Origin: Ciona intestinalis
Lineage: Eukaryota > Chordata > Ascidiacea > Phlebobranchia > Cionidae
Length of the DNA stretch: 64,000 bases
NCBI RefSeq assembly: GCF_000224145.3
Contig: NW_004190583.1
Location: 82,356 to 146,355, forward strand
Reading direction: 5' to 3'
Within the stretch, counting starts at the first letter, position 1. Each line of letters starts with the position of its first letter. Below the pieces are notes generated by a model. That model ran no database searches, had not been told where the DNA came from, and was given only the letters and a program-made list of their open reading frames with translations. Position numbers and translations under genes: made by a program. Below, piece after piece: positions 48,801 to 60,896 of the stretch.

Positions 48801-51800
48801 CATAATATCCAAATATTCTAATCAAGTTTTAAACAATTGACAATGGCCTTTAGAGTCGTAAGAATAGAGTTTTAAAATTCTTTGAATGTTCCTTGTTTAC
48901 TACCAAATGGGACAATAAAATAGAATAAAAATGTGTCCTAACTCCCCCGCCCTACTATATAATATTTAAACAATAAATACTGAACATCAACTCACATCTT
49001 CGTTAGTTGTAAGACTCCTCGCTACAAGATAGGAATGAAAACCCGACAATCCAATCACCGACCAAATACTGAAGAAACAAATCAACACTTCGAGGACAGT
49101 GAGGGGGGGTTAAGGAGGGTAAACATGGGGTTCGGGTGGTAAGGTAACATGACACCCAACTTTTACAACAGGGGGTTTGGAAAATCAGAAGAGGACATGG
49201 GGTTTAGGTAGTTTAATATGTGTCATGTATAGAGTACACTAACTTGGTTTATTGGGTGACTATTTCTTTCACAAGATGTATTTTGCTTTTTTAGATATAT
49301 ACACATATCATCTAATAAGTAATAAATGAATTATCATTTTAACATAATATTCATATTTTATTAAAATATTAAAAGGATATCTTCCAGGACTTATCTTAAG
49401 AGCTTCCAGGAATCCACCTTGTAGACCAGATACTGTAGGATAAAATATAGATGTCAAAAAACGGATTCATGTATTTTTATAAAGTTATGTTATTGGTGTA
49501 GGGTGTTTAATGATGTCAATAAACTATGTGGGGATTTCTCTTTTTTATATAACAGACTATCTATCAAAAAATGCAAGAATTTATATATATATCTACATAT
49601 AAACATTACAAGGGTATCGATATAAATAAAATTAGGTGGTTTTTTGTACAGATACTTTGTAAGATAACAGCAAAGTTGGGAATTTTTTGGCAAACAATTA
49701 AAGCAAGCTTTGAACTTATGTATGGTGTAATTTGACTAATTTCTTAATGTTTTATTGGAGACTTTTAATAGAAATGACAAATTACCAAGAATTAAAGTTC
49801 ATACTATGCAGTCTAGTAATGATTTTAGGAGACATTTGGTCACATATCATTTCCGTGTGACAATTAAATCAATGTGTATATAACTTGAATATGGGGTGAA
49901 CAAATACATTATGTTATTTTAAAACAACTTCAAACAAACCTTCAATATGTTAAAGTTATTGTAATAAAATATTTAAACAAAAACAACTTACAAAGTATAA
50001 TATGTGTCACAGAGAAACTGAATATGAACAAACAAAGCAATGTTAGTGATGTCACAAATAGAAAGAAGTAGCGATAATTTCTTCGTCCGACACAGTTCCC
50101 CACCCACGGACAATGATGGTCGAAGTTTTCTGAAAATATTTCATCATAATTAACATTATGACATCACAGAATTGACTTGATGACATTTACTTTCAACTTA
50201 ATTGTTAACAATGACATTTCATTTTTGACATCATAATAGCTTCGGGGTTTGAGAACTTTATGCATTATTGTTTCACAAAACTAGTATACAACTAACCCAT
50301 CGTTTTTTTAATATTGTTTTAAAATATTCTGTTACTTTTGTTATCAGCCATAAAGCACTATAGACTTATTGATTAAACATTGATAAAGTATTACAGAATG
50401 GCTGGCCAAACATTGAATAAAATTAAGAATTATGTACAACCTTTTTTATATTGAATAAGCAAAAAAGTATGGAAAAAAATTGAGAAAAATAGTAAAAACT
50501 TGAACAACACAAATGATGGTTTTGAGACAAATAGCAAAAATATAAAACCAAAAAGTCTGTTATGAGATAAACAACAATTGAAATAAAAAACGACCATTTT
50601 AAGATAAATAGCAATTGAAATAGACTTCACACTCATATTTAACACTGCAAGACATCGTGGATTGCTGCAGTTATACAACACATGGTGTGGTTACACCGCA
50701 TGAATTATTGAACTTGTGTATTTAGACTTGAGGTTCAACGTTCTTAGAAAGATTGAAATATTCACACAAAAGCTTGGGAGTTCACACGTATGCTTGGGAG
50801 TTGTGAGCATGAATGTCAGTGAATATGATTGCTTGCTTCATGTTTTAATTAAATGTTTAATTAAATCTACTGCAGTTATTATGATACTGGCTATGGGACC
50901 ATACAATATTGTTGCTGTCTTTATTTAATTAATTATTGAATATTAATTAGGATTATCATTCTATAACAATAACATGGATTTGTAAGATGTGTGTGAATAG
51001 CATACTCAAGTACTCAACAATCATATTATTTTAATTCTTAAAAATGTCTTTTATAAAATTAACAAAACCAATCACAAATTTTAACTCTGGCAGTTATATA
51101 AGGTTCCCACTTTATCCTTAAAACAAACAAATTAAACTTATTACTGCAATATAGTAAAAGGCTCCACCTTTATAGCCATTCACAACATAGAAATCATATA
51201 ATAAGGTACTCAACTAAATATGAAGAGTGCTCAATAATTTGAATGTTAAAGAAACAAACACACTTCAACTAAGTGTGTTAAGTGTTATTGTATATTAGGC
51301 TGCACTTCAAAATTTAATTATTTTCATTGTTAGTTTAGTGGCATAATTTTCACACCAATCGCATAGACCCTAAAATCCAGTTAAAGTATGAACTCTAATA
51401 TTCAATTTACTTCGGAAGGTAAGAAAATGCCTTAATCTTGACGGAACAAAGTTAAAGTGATGTAAGCCACCATTATAGTATCATATAAAGTGAAAGTGAA
51501 CAGCAGAATACAGTAGTTATCATAAGTGTTTTTCATAAGGAAAATTTCGAATACTAGCAAGCTAAACTTGCCATTTAGAATATCAGTTCAGGCGACATTT
51601 AAATGGGACACCGACATTTACAATTCTGTGGCATTTACATTCCTTTAATCAGTTTAACCAAGATGACATTAATTAACAATGATGTGGGAATAATGTGCAA
51701 ACTTTGGCCTAATTTTTAGGTCTGCCTTGCCATAAGACATAACCCATATGAAATATAATGTGCGTATTGCATATATAATGTTGGGTTTATAAACCATCTT

Positions 51801-54800
51801 TGCTAAAAATCTCAGGTTTTATGCCATGCTACACTATAAGACCCCACGTCCCACCCATATGGAATAAAAACTGTAGGCTTAAAGTTTGTCAAATAACATC
51901 TAATCCCAACTTACCCACGCAGTTGTCGCACATGCTACAATGGGAGGCTCGGGGAGGTCGGAATATTTTACAGGTGAAACAATATTTCAGTTTCATAGGC
52001 GTCCCGTTAATAGTGATATCTAGTGTACGAGGTGGGGGCCGATATTCTCGGGTGTTTTCGTCTCTAGCTTGCTGGTCTAAGATGGAAAAGATATGTTAGT
52101 TTTATATGTGGCATTGAACGCCTAAATGTTAATTGCTTGTTTGGTTGTAAGAAAGAGTGTCAAAAACTTTTTATGCTTGCTGATTTAAGATAGGTGTAAA
52201 AGTATATTATTAGCAATTAAGTATTTTATTATAAATATTACAGATGTGCCCAGAATTTAAAACCTTAAATGAACACAACCTATTTATGCTTATATGGCGG
52301 GGCAACTACAGTCGTAATAACATGGGTGTTCTGTTTCATACACCTCGTGCCTGCTTACCAGTTACCAGGTATGTAACTTTGTGGATGATAGTATGCAAAT
52401 TTCATAAATTTTACAAATTTTATTGCCTAAGGGCATAGATATACATTTATGTTTCTATGTGAAAATTCCTTCTTTACCTTGTAAACACCTTTCAAGATAA
52501 GCAGCTTCCTCGGGGGTTGATCGGGGTATAATCCCTGGATCGCTCCAAGCAGTTCGGAGTAAACATCCCATGTTAAATAGGAAGAGGAGACCACAAGCGA
52601 TTGGGATGAAATATCCATAAGGAAGATGGGTAACCAACGTTAATCTGCACCTGGGGTGGGTGGGGGTTTAAAGGGAGCCATGTTATTGTTAAAGTAACCG
52701 TTAGGGTGATGCACTCTGAACAATGTTGTTAGTCAGCTGTTTGTTAAGTCACTATTGTAGTGTATTTTGCACTACAATGTATGCGTTAAAAGTCCTCAAA
52801 CTATGGAAAAATATGAGGTAAAACTAATACACTGTGATAAAATGAACAACTCCGCCTAAATCTTAAATCCTATGTTGTGCCACCTGCCAGGCTGTAAGAC
52901 CTTACACATATAATAGATTAGACTATGCTGTACAATACAATGTTGTTGCTGCCAATTGATTGCACAAATTTTTCCAATTAGAGCTGTAAGAAGCACCAAC
53001 AACACATGGTGCTGGTGTTCTTTAATTGGATCCTTTGTATGAACATTGATTTTTGAATTATTGCTATTCGTAGTAAGGAGAAACTCCACACCACTATCTC
53101 AATGTTGTTGTAACTGACTAGCACGCGATATAATACCAATAACTAATAAACCAGTGTCAGATATATGAGGTGGGACAGACTGACACAAAAATATTCTTTT
53201 AAAAAGTGATCAGTTTGCAAACTACTAAAACTAAAGGTTTAGTGACCCCAATATTTTTGGATTTATTGGTTGTATAGAAAAATAATAAAAAATTCTCACT
53301 CGAATCCAAAGAATAAGGCAACTGTGACGAGAATAAGGCTGATTGTGAAGTAAAGAATCCCTGTTTGGCGCGCCATGATAATACGACCATCACATAAGAA
53401 CTTGTTGCGGCCGGGAAATATCTGAAATAATAAAAAATAGAACAAAATTATGAGCTGAACTTTAGGGGTGACTGGGGACACATTTAAAAAAAGGGGGGTG
53501 ATGTTTATCAACCCAGTTTTACATCTAAAATAGCTTTAAATTTGCTGTCAGTGGTCTTTACAAAGCAGAGAAAAAGTATATGTACTGCAATCACCACATT
53601 AATCAATGAGGTTCCCTATGTTTAAGTGTCAGTGAATTTTAGCAATGCCACCTAAGATTTTATTAAAATTAGGAAACAAAACAACAAACACTAGATAACA
53701 TACATAAAACCACCTAGCATGACATATTGGTTATTTCGTTATACGCAAATTTATCTCAAAACCTGCCAGACACGTTGTCATTATACAGCATATAGATTGA
53801 TTAGTTGTCACATGCAACAGTTATATCCAGACATGTAGCAGCTTACATGAAACATGGATGTATCTATCATACACAGAACAATCGTAATCAATATATAGTA
53901 GGGTGGGGGAAGGTGGGACACCTTTAGCACATAATATCCAGATATTCTGATCGTGTTTTAAACAATTAACAACGGTCTGTGGAAGTCGTGAGGATACAGT
54001 TTCATAATTCTTTAAATGTTCTTTGTTTAATACTAAAAGGGACGAGAAAATAGAGTTAAAAAGTGTCCCATCTTCCCCCATCCTACTGTACAATATTTAT
54101 TTTGGAGTAAGAAACTTTAACTGGTAAGATGTAGATAAAAAGTTCCAAGTCCAATGCACTTTAAAAAACTTTTTTAAGATATCTATTATAGGCCTAGCTA
54201 TACATATACTTGGTATTGTCATTTATTAATACCGGGTAAAAAAAAGTTTTTATTTATATATAAAGTTGTTAAATGGGACACTGCAGTACCACACCTGATA
54301 ACTTACATAAAGTTTATAGTTTATTAAACACAATGTTTCTAAGAATTCGCAAATTAATTATTTGCCACTTGCATTACCACTAGTCTCTCTTACCACATAC
54401 AACTTATAACATATTATACATTCTGGCCAACTAATCAAGTACAACAACAAAAACACTACAAATATTTATTCCATAACCAAGGTTATAATTCAAATATGGA
54501 CATGAAGGCATCACTTGTTTACAGTGAATGCTAACTTCAAACTTGTTGTTTTGTTTAATTGATTGGGAAAAAAGGGAAATTGACGTTTAAGGAAGTGACC
54601 TAGTGTATTGTTTATTACATCATAATGAAGTTCCTTGTCTTGTTAACAAAGCATTGAGCTAACCTCAGTGTTTTATTTTGTGTTAAAATTATAATCAGCT
54701 ATAAGTAGAAACTGAGCATGGTGTATTTCTTGAGTAATTTTGAAAGATATAATTACAAAGCAACTTATACACGCGGCATGAATAATTTAAATGGACACAA

Positions 54801-56592
54801 CCCACATATTTCTTGAGTTAAATATAACACACCATTATACAATGACACTTGCATAGGAAACTAATTATAAATGAAGGAGGCAATTGGTTTCTAGATTGAA
54901 CGTTTAAAATAAATGATTTAACCGAGTGTCTTGAACAATAATTAAACATAGGTGAATATTTAATGGATATTGATTTATCCTAATTCACTGTTAGCCAAGA
55001 ATAGCAGATTTAACTTGTGGTTATTTTTTTATAAAAACATGTTGAAACTTTAAAATGTCCTACAAAAAAAATCCATCAATGGTTACATTAATAGTATTGA
55101 CTGATATGATGGTTTAATTTAAAATGCTCAACCACGCAAGTATTTTAATAATTTCACTCCTTCCAAATGTGTGTAGTAAACATGTCAATATTTACCACCA
55201 CATTGACGTATAAAGGTTGGAAAATAAATTCAGTTTATTGATTTAAGATGATCTAGAAATATTTTTTTATCGACAAGTTAAACAAAAACGATTAAAACAT
55301 ATAGATTTCCTCCAAAGATTTTTAAAGAGGCTTTTGATGAATAATATCTTTCATTTTTACAAGCACAGAATTACTTTTTAAAATGTTTTATTCTTCAAAT
55401 ATGCTTGAAATTAGTTGAAACTTCTACATTAAACATAACATGCTACATCATATGAATGAAATATTATTTTAAAACTATCCAAATACCATAATACTCTGAA
55501 GACTAGAAATAGAATAAGATACAAGCCATGAACATCGTATGTGGCTATACCAGCTGGAAGGATATTACACAAACTACATAACAACTGCATTGATAAAAAA
55601 CAACCTTAAACCTACTGATTTCACACGCTATAGTGACTATAGCTATCACACAGAAACACTATACACTGCATATGCGGCGATATGCCTATGAACTACAATA
55701 TAGTCAACGCACATGCCATACCAACAAGATAGAAATCTCACAGTATACCAACTAAATATTACACAGTGTACCAACTAGATATCACACAGTATACCAACTA
55801 GATATCACACAGTATACCAACTAGATATCACACAGTAAACCAACTAGATATCACACAGTGTACCGACTAAATATCACACAGTATACCAACTAAATATCAC
55901 ACAGTATACCAACTAAATATCACACAGTATACCAACTAAATATCACACAGTATACCAACTAAATATCACACAGTGTACCAACTAGATACCACACAGTGTG
56001 CCAACTAGATATCACACAGTATACCAACTAAATATCACACAGTATACCAACCTCCCATTTCCTTAATCTCCTTATATTTGGTTGATGAATTGGTGAGCTT
56101 GATGATGTTGTTGATATTCTTGCTGTGGAAGATGAATCGACATGAGCTGCACATTGGGATGATAGGTGTTAGTATGGTTGGATACATTTATACAACAAGC
56201 ATTCACTATTGAGTCATAACATGGGTGTCTTTATATACCAGACAGTACAGGCACACTCTGTGTATCAATGCATTTCAGGTTTACTGTTAGTTGTCTTCGT
56301 ATACACCAGATATATGGTGTATTTATTATACACCATACACTTCATGCCCACTGCCAAGTTATAACATAGGTGTCTTTTTTATACCGAAAACACATGGTGT
56401 ATTCATACACCTCATGTTCACTGTCACACATTGTGTAGTCATACACCTCATGCTAAAAATAGAGAAACAACATTGGTGCTTTTATATATGACCTAATATT
56501 ATAAAGTTAATGGAACATAGAAATCCCATAAACGAACCTGGTGACTTGGCAGCTGAGTTTCGTTCAGACGCCGACGCCGGAGAGGCCGTCAT
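45819..56592 (-). CDS. zdhhc14: ZDHHC9/14/18-type protein S-palmitoyltransferase
   Basis: A multi-pass Golgi/plasma-membrane enzyme that transfers palmitate to cysteines. Exons: 56592-56538, 56122-56052, 53421-53300, 52644-52478, 52076-51915, 50129-49992, 49432-49381, 49098-48996, 48092-47880, 46543-46411, 46195-45819, giving 530 residues. [20 protein letters not shown] precedes TM1. TM2 is followed by the DPG motif (SDPGIIPR). The Cys-rich domain [20 protein letters not shown] leads to the catalytic DHHC at residues 196-199, then [14 protein letters not shown] and TM3. TM4 ([20 protein letters not shown]) is followed by the TTxE motif (TTNED) and then [13 protein letters not shown]. These strings match vertebrate ZDHHC14, ZDHHC18 and ZDHHC9. 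Which of the three is closest needs a tree; the long Ser/Thr-rich tail favours ZDHHC14. All junctions are in phase, one through a U12 AT-AC intron. Confidence 0.94.
46829..46949. mobile_element. Small hAT-type MITE (121 bp)
   Basis: It begins CAGTGGCGCAGCC and ends with the exact reverse complement, GGCTGCGCCACTG. It is flanked on both sides by GGTGTAGG (46821-46828 and 46950-46957), a perfect 8-bp target-site duplication. The interior is homopolymer-like (G, T and A runs). It lies in the intron between ZDHHC exons 9 and 10. CAGTGGCG termini are typical of hAT elements. Confidence 0.88.
48726..48757 (+). repeat. SINE body fragment
   Basis: GCAAAGTGGCCACTAATGGG followed by TTGT matches the central SINE segment. 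It lies immediately left of MITE copy 8. Confidence 0.45.
48764..48960 (+). mobile_element. MITE family copy 8
   Basis: ATATAGTAGGGTGGAGGAAG at the left and CTCCCCCGCCCTACTATAT at the right. It lies in the intron between ZDHHC exons 8 and 9. Confidence 0.85.
49099..49380 (-). other. U12-type AT-AC intron of the ZDHHC gene
   Basis: On the minus strand the intron starts ATATCCTTTT, the minor-spliceosome 5' consensus. It contains TCCTTAAC (49116-49109), the U12 branch-site consensus, 11-12 nt before the end, and it ends in AC. No GT-AG alternative keeps frame: a TAA stop lies just upstream of the acceptor and there is no usable AG. Joining 49381 to 49098 gives [20 protein letters not shown], which aligns with ALKETPASVLELVICFFSIW in human ZDHHC14. 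Confidence 0.92.
52285..52375 (-). repeat. SINE tail fragment
   Basis: Reverse-oriented match: TAATAACATGGGTGTTCTGT, then CACCTCGTGCCTGCTTACC. It lies in a ZDHHC intron. Confidence 0.55.
53893..54091 (+). mobile_element. MITE family copy 9, nearly intact
   Basis: TATAGTAGGGTGGGGGAAGG at the left and GTCCCATCTTCCCCCATCCT followed by ACTGTA at the right. Together with copy 5 it is the best template for a family consensus. It lies in the intron between ZDHHC exons 2 and 3. Confidence 0.87.
55736..56051. repeat. 23-bp minisatellite, about 14 units, touching a splice donor
   Basis: Unit CACAGTATACCAACTAGAT plus ATCA, with A/G and T/C variants. There are 13 full units and a partial one that ends exactly at the donor of ZDHHC exon 2 (56052). 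The first bases of the intron (GTTGGTATACTGTG on the minus strand) are themselves the last repeat unit. Confidence 0.9.
56165..56480 (-). repeat. Degenerate cluster of SINE tail segments
   Basis: The pattern ATAACATGGGTGTCTTTATA, then ACACC(A/T) ... TCATGC(C/T)CACTG, recurs three or four times in reverse orientation. It looks like a SINE tail expanded by local duplication. It lies in the first ZDHHC intron. Confidence 0.5.
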
Positions 56593-57688
56593 TACACTGT
56601 AACGTTTCGAAAACAGATTTCTTTATTTTATTTATCCACCTACAAGAAACTGTAACAAAACATGGCGGATATTTAGTATTTGAATAATAAGTTAGGAAGA
56701 TCAGTATCCCACTATCAAATACTTCAACTTAACTGTGTATTGTACAGACTCTGGTTTACACTGACACTTCTGTACCTTATAAATAATGAAATAAACAATT
56801 TTACAAATATAGAACAGTTCAATTCAATAAAATACCGAAGAACCAACGGAAAACAAATTAAAACAACACGACTACGAAAGCATTACTATGCCAACGATAT
56901 ACAGTTGATAATACGGAATATACAGCTAATTTCATGAACAATCCTCAAGTTAGTTTATTAGTACACACATATATAAAAATTAGTAATTAATTAACCGTAC
57001 ACTCACAACTTTCTGCACGAAACTTTCTTCGCAAAATAAACTAGACTTTCGGGAGTCACCAGATGTACGTAAATGCAATCCGCCTCCGTGACAACTTTAG
57101 CGCGTTTGGTGTCTTGCAAAAACGCATAAAATTCAAGTCAAGTTAATTATATGAATTTAAACATTCTATTTTATTTTTAAATTATATTTCCAAGACTTTT
57201 TGTCACATCTAAACAACTATTTGTTGGGCCACAAATGTGAACGGGGAGTTTTACTTATGATATCTATAAAACAGTATATTGTCTCTATTACCTACTGTTG
57301 CTATAGTAACTTCAAGATAGACGCAATTTCAGAATCGCAAACAGAAAATGTTCTATTAGCATATTACAAAGAAATTCCAAGATCTTATACAAACAATCAC
57401 GCGTGCTACGAATAAATGTTAGTGATTATTCATAGAATTATTGTTTCTTTTAAAGAAAAGTGCCGTAGTTTTAATGGAGCAGAAAGATGTTTAGTTTTTC
57501 GAATGTGATTTTTAATTGTAGATTTTACAGGCCAAATTTGTTTACTAAGTATATTTTCACTGCAGTATCTTCGATAACTTAACGCATAAAGAGAGGTTGG
57601 TTCTATGTAGCATTAGTTGTATAATTTTTTTTAACTTTTAAAATCAGCATTTTTGTAGCTCGTAGATGTGTGTTTTTGTAACCAAGTA

Positions 57689-58063
57689 ATGGACAAAAAA
57701 GATAAATCATCAGTTCCGCATCTGATGTCGTTTTCTGGTTCGTCACCTGAAGATGTTGAACACGCGAAGAGCTTTTGGCGATCTTTGAATCTTCATCCAC
57801 CTCTGGAATCTCGTTTGGTCTCCGCCGATATCAGACAGCGACTCAAGGTCGCCACCGTGCGGCCGAAGAATGACGAGTTAGCGGTTGAATGTCTAGCAAG
57901 CGAGAACGAACGTTTCATGAAGCAAGCGCATGAACTGGAAAAAGCTGACGAACGAATAAAATATCGCGCACTTGCGCAACAGAGAGAACAAGTCTTAAAC
58001 TTGCTTTACCGTCAACGAGCTCAGCGAATGGCAAAAGAAATGATTTCACGAAACCATCGATAG
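57689..58063 (+). CDS. Unrecognised 124-residue coiled-coil protein, single exon
   Basis: It starts at ATG 57689 (MDKKDKSSVPHLMSFSG) and ends NHR-stop, with no intron. The sequence is rich in Arg, Glu, Gln and Ala. A predicted long helix in the second half (NERFMKQAHELEKADERIKY, then LAQQREQVLNLLYRQR) is preceded by a conserved-looking SFWRSLNLHPPLESRL. Size and layout recall small cilium microtubule-associated proteins, but I cannot name a family. Codon use differs from the flanking AT-rich DNA: many GCG, CGC and CGA codons, supporting real coding. A pyrimidine run ending TTTTAAAATCAG lies 42 bp before the ATG and may be a splice acceptor. The gene is divergent from the ZDHHC gene, about 1.1 kb away. 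Confidence 0.72.
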   Translation: MDKKDKSSVPHLMSFSGSSPEDVEHAKSFWRSLNLHPPLESRLVSADIRQRLKVATVRPKNDELAVECLASENERFMKQAHELEKADERIKYRALAQQREQVLNLLYRQRAQRMAKEMISRNHR

Positions 58064-58978
58064 CGTTTTTACCACTCCTTTATTTTGCCACATATTAAAT
58101 TTACTTTTGCTGCTACAAACTGCCATATTTTAACACAGTTTGCTTCGACACTCGTCGTTTGTATTCAGTTTACGTAAAATTTGATATACTTTTCGAATAC
58201 GATAGCGAATAGCACATTATTAAAACAAAGAAGAAAAGGAAATCAACAGCAAAACAACAGTGATTAAAATGAATAACAAGTCCAAGAAACAGCAGATTCT
58301 TAAGAAATATAATCCAGGAAACTGGTATTTCTGGCCCAACAAACTTCACGTATTAAAAGCTGTAACGATAGTTTCTCGAACAACACACGTGTAATTCTAA
58401 ATTTAGGTTTCAAGCACTCATAGCGCATTATTGTGTACCTATCCTAATAAAATATTTTATTAGAAATAAAATCTGCCTACAAAATATTTTGTCTTTCAGG
58501 AACACAATAACGTAAGTCAATTAATGTAATGATCATTTCTCGTGATATATATCACGTGCGTGTTTGCGTATCCTCATGACTCTAAAATATACGACTTTGT
58601 TTTGTTCAAACATGATGAGGAAATACTGAATTTTAAATCATATTACGATGTCCGTATTTCCCCACAGTACTTTATACTGTACACCAAACGTCCGTTTAGC
58701 AAACCGTATATTCCCCTACAGTTCCAGTAAATCATATGTGTCAATTGAAATAAGCGGAAATAGGAATGACGTCACATTACCAAGTTAAAGTCACGTGGCA
58801 TGAGCTGTCTTCACTTAATCACGTTTGATTGTGGGAAAGATTACGTGCATATATATGTAAACTAGTCAACAATATGATCATCTGTTTTAACAAGCCCATT
58901 ATTTAACTGAACAATGGTCAAGTTTCTATTAAATAAGTAGAATGTAAAAAATATAAAATACTCATTTTGTTCTATGCT

Positions 58979-59159
58979 ATAGAGTGGGGGAGGATGGGAC
59001 ACCAAATATCCTGATTGCATTTTAACCAATTAATAACGTTCTGTGTGAGTCGTAAGAACACAGTTTTATAATTTTTTACAAATTCTGTTTAGTGTTTACT
59101 ACTAAATAAGACGATAAAGTATAATGAAAAGGTGTCCCATCTTCCTCAACCCTAGTATA
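58979..59159 (+). mobile_element. MITE family copy 10
   Basis: TATAGAGTGGGGGAGGATGG at the left and GTCCCATCTTCCTCAACCCT followed by AGTATA at the right. The TTTAGCACATAAT segment is deleted. Confidence 0.8.
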
Positions 59160-59689
59160 ATAATGATGAAGTCCTACAGTGTAGCTTACCAAGAGTACGG
59201 AATTTATGTCAAAGTTGCCTGATAACCACAACGTTTATGCGCGTTACTGTCTGCCGTCTATATTGCGAATTGCGGTCTAAAGTTAAACCCAATGGTTATT
59301 CCCGCACGAATACTGAGCCGACGTAGCCTTATCGTCGTTGTTAATATTTCGAACCTTTTTTTATGTATTCAAGGCTGCTTTACGATCATATACGATCTCG
59401 TGCAAACTTGTAAAAGGCTTAAAATAATCTTTAGTGTGTGACTAAGCAAGTTTTTAAAGATTGTATTAAGCAAACATTAAGCGGTGTGTTAAGATGGGTG
59501 TGCCGTATCCACGCAACCAACAAGACACGCTGTGGATTTTGACAAGCTGTTCTTGTCTATTATAATACGTAGACACAGAATAGGCTACACTAAAAATTTA
59601 AACTACATCGTGATTCGTGTTAACCTCCGTTTAAAACATAATAGTTCTTCCGCAACGAGCACTGATGGAAAATTTTTGGAAAGAGCCAC

Positions 59690-59795
59690 TAACTTAGATG
59701 TGTGGGAAATGTGGGACACGTGTACGTAACAGAACAGCCATGTTATAATGACTGTCGCTTTCTTGCGAGGAGAAATAAGATACTTTCATTCATAA
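59690..59795 (+). repeat. SINE tail fragment
   Basis: GTTATAATGACTGTCGCTTT, then CTTGCGAGGAGAAATAAGAT and TTTCATTCAT, matching the tail of the other copies. Confidence 0.6.
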
Positions 59796-60896
59796 GTTAG
59801 GACTATGTATAATACTACCATACCTGACCAGTTTTAAACCATCTGCATCTCAATATCAATATAGTGAATATTAATGGGACAGCTTGGCTGATATTTCCCA
59901 CCACCCACCAGGATATGAATGAGAAAGTCCCTAAAGGTCTAACTTATCAAATACAGTAAAATAGATTCCATTCTTGTGGTTTATTTACATATACAAGTAC
60001 TGTTGATGGTTCGCCCAACACAGTGCAAATACATTAGGTTTGATTTATTATATTACATAGAATAAAACAATTTGAACAAAATTATAGATAAAAAACAATT
60101 CGGGCCAAAATAAGTTTAATTCATTTGATTGAAATTAGGATTCTTACAGAACAGAAGGCATTGTTATCCCACACTGTAAGTAACATGGCAACTTATTAAG
60201 CAATAAACAACATATTGTGAACCAACAATGAACCAATTGATAATGATTATGACATCACAGTTGCAATAATCACCTGCACCAAAAACACCCACAACGCTAC
60301 GATATAACATTTCTAAGTCCACACCTGACTACAAATAATAACCGACATCTACCAACGTAAACATTTGTGTTGTAACAGAAGGCACATTATGGCATCATAA
60401 TAAGGTGTTTGAGAATAATTAATAAACTAATTGTGATGTAACATACAGAAAAGTGAATTAAAATAGTTAGGAAACTGATTGGTTGAAAGTTAATTTTCAT
60501 ATTTAAAGATGCACATAGTTTGCTAGTAGTCCAGCTCTACTAAGTAAATACCGTTTTAGAGAATAAAGTCAAATAACAAAGCAATTCTTGGATACGAAAA
60601 TGATTTTGATTGGTTTGATTTAAATGAATATACTTAAATAAATAAAATGATAATGAAACATACATATTGTTTCTATGTTATGCATAATATTGTGTTTATG
60701 AGCGTTTCTTACATAGGTGGAAATAACAACAAGTTTCTTGCATTAATTTTGAACTGGTAATGGCACAATATGTCCTTGGTTGTTCCTCGCATTACATGCA
60801 TGTATTGGTGACAAATCCAGTTTCATAAATCTCAGTTTGATTGAATTTTCAACGAAGAATGAAGAATGTGCAAATAACAACAGATGGTTCCAGTTT

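Larger units (their letters stand above)
58064..60896. other. Intergenic region between two unnamed genes
   Basis: It contains MITE copy 10, a SINE tail fragment, a CRE-type TGACGTCA at 58767-58774, and short chance frames. The right part (about 59930-60890) is probably the 3' UTR of the membrane-protein gene on the minus strand. No further gene is seen. Confidence 0.45.

Noticed and set aside
53821..54093. 90-codon minus-strand frame
   Set aside because: It is read-through of MITE copy 9; the same pseudo-peptide pattern appears at other MITE copies.
55736..56051. CRISPR array
   Set aside because: Units are contiguous with no unique spacers, and the DNA is animal. It is a minisatellite.
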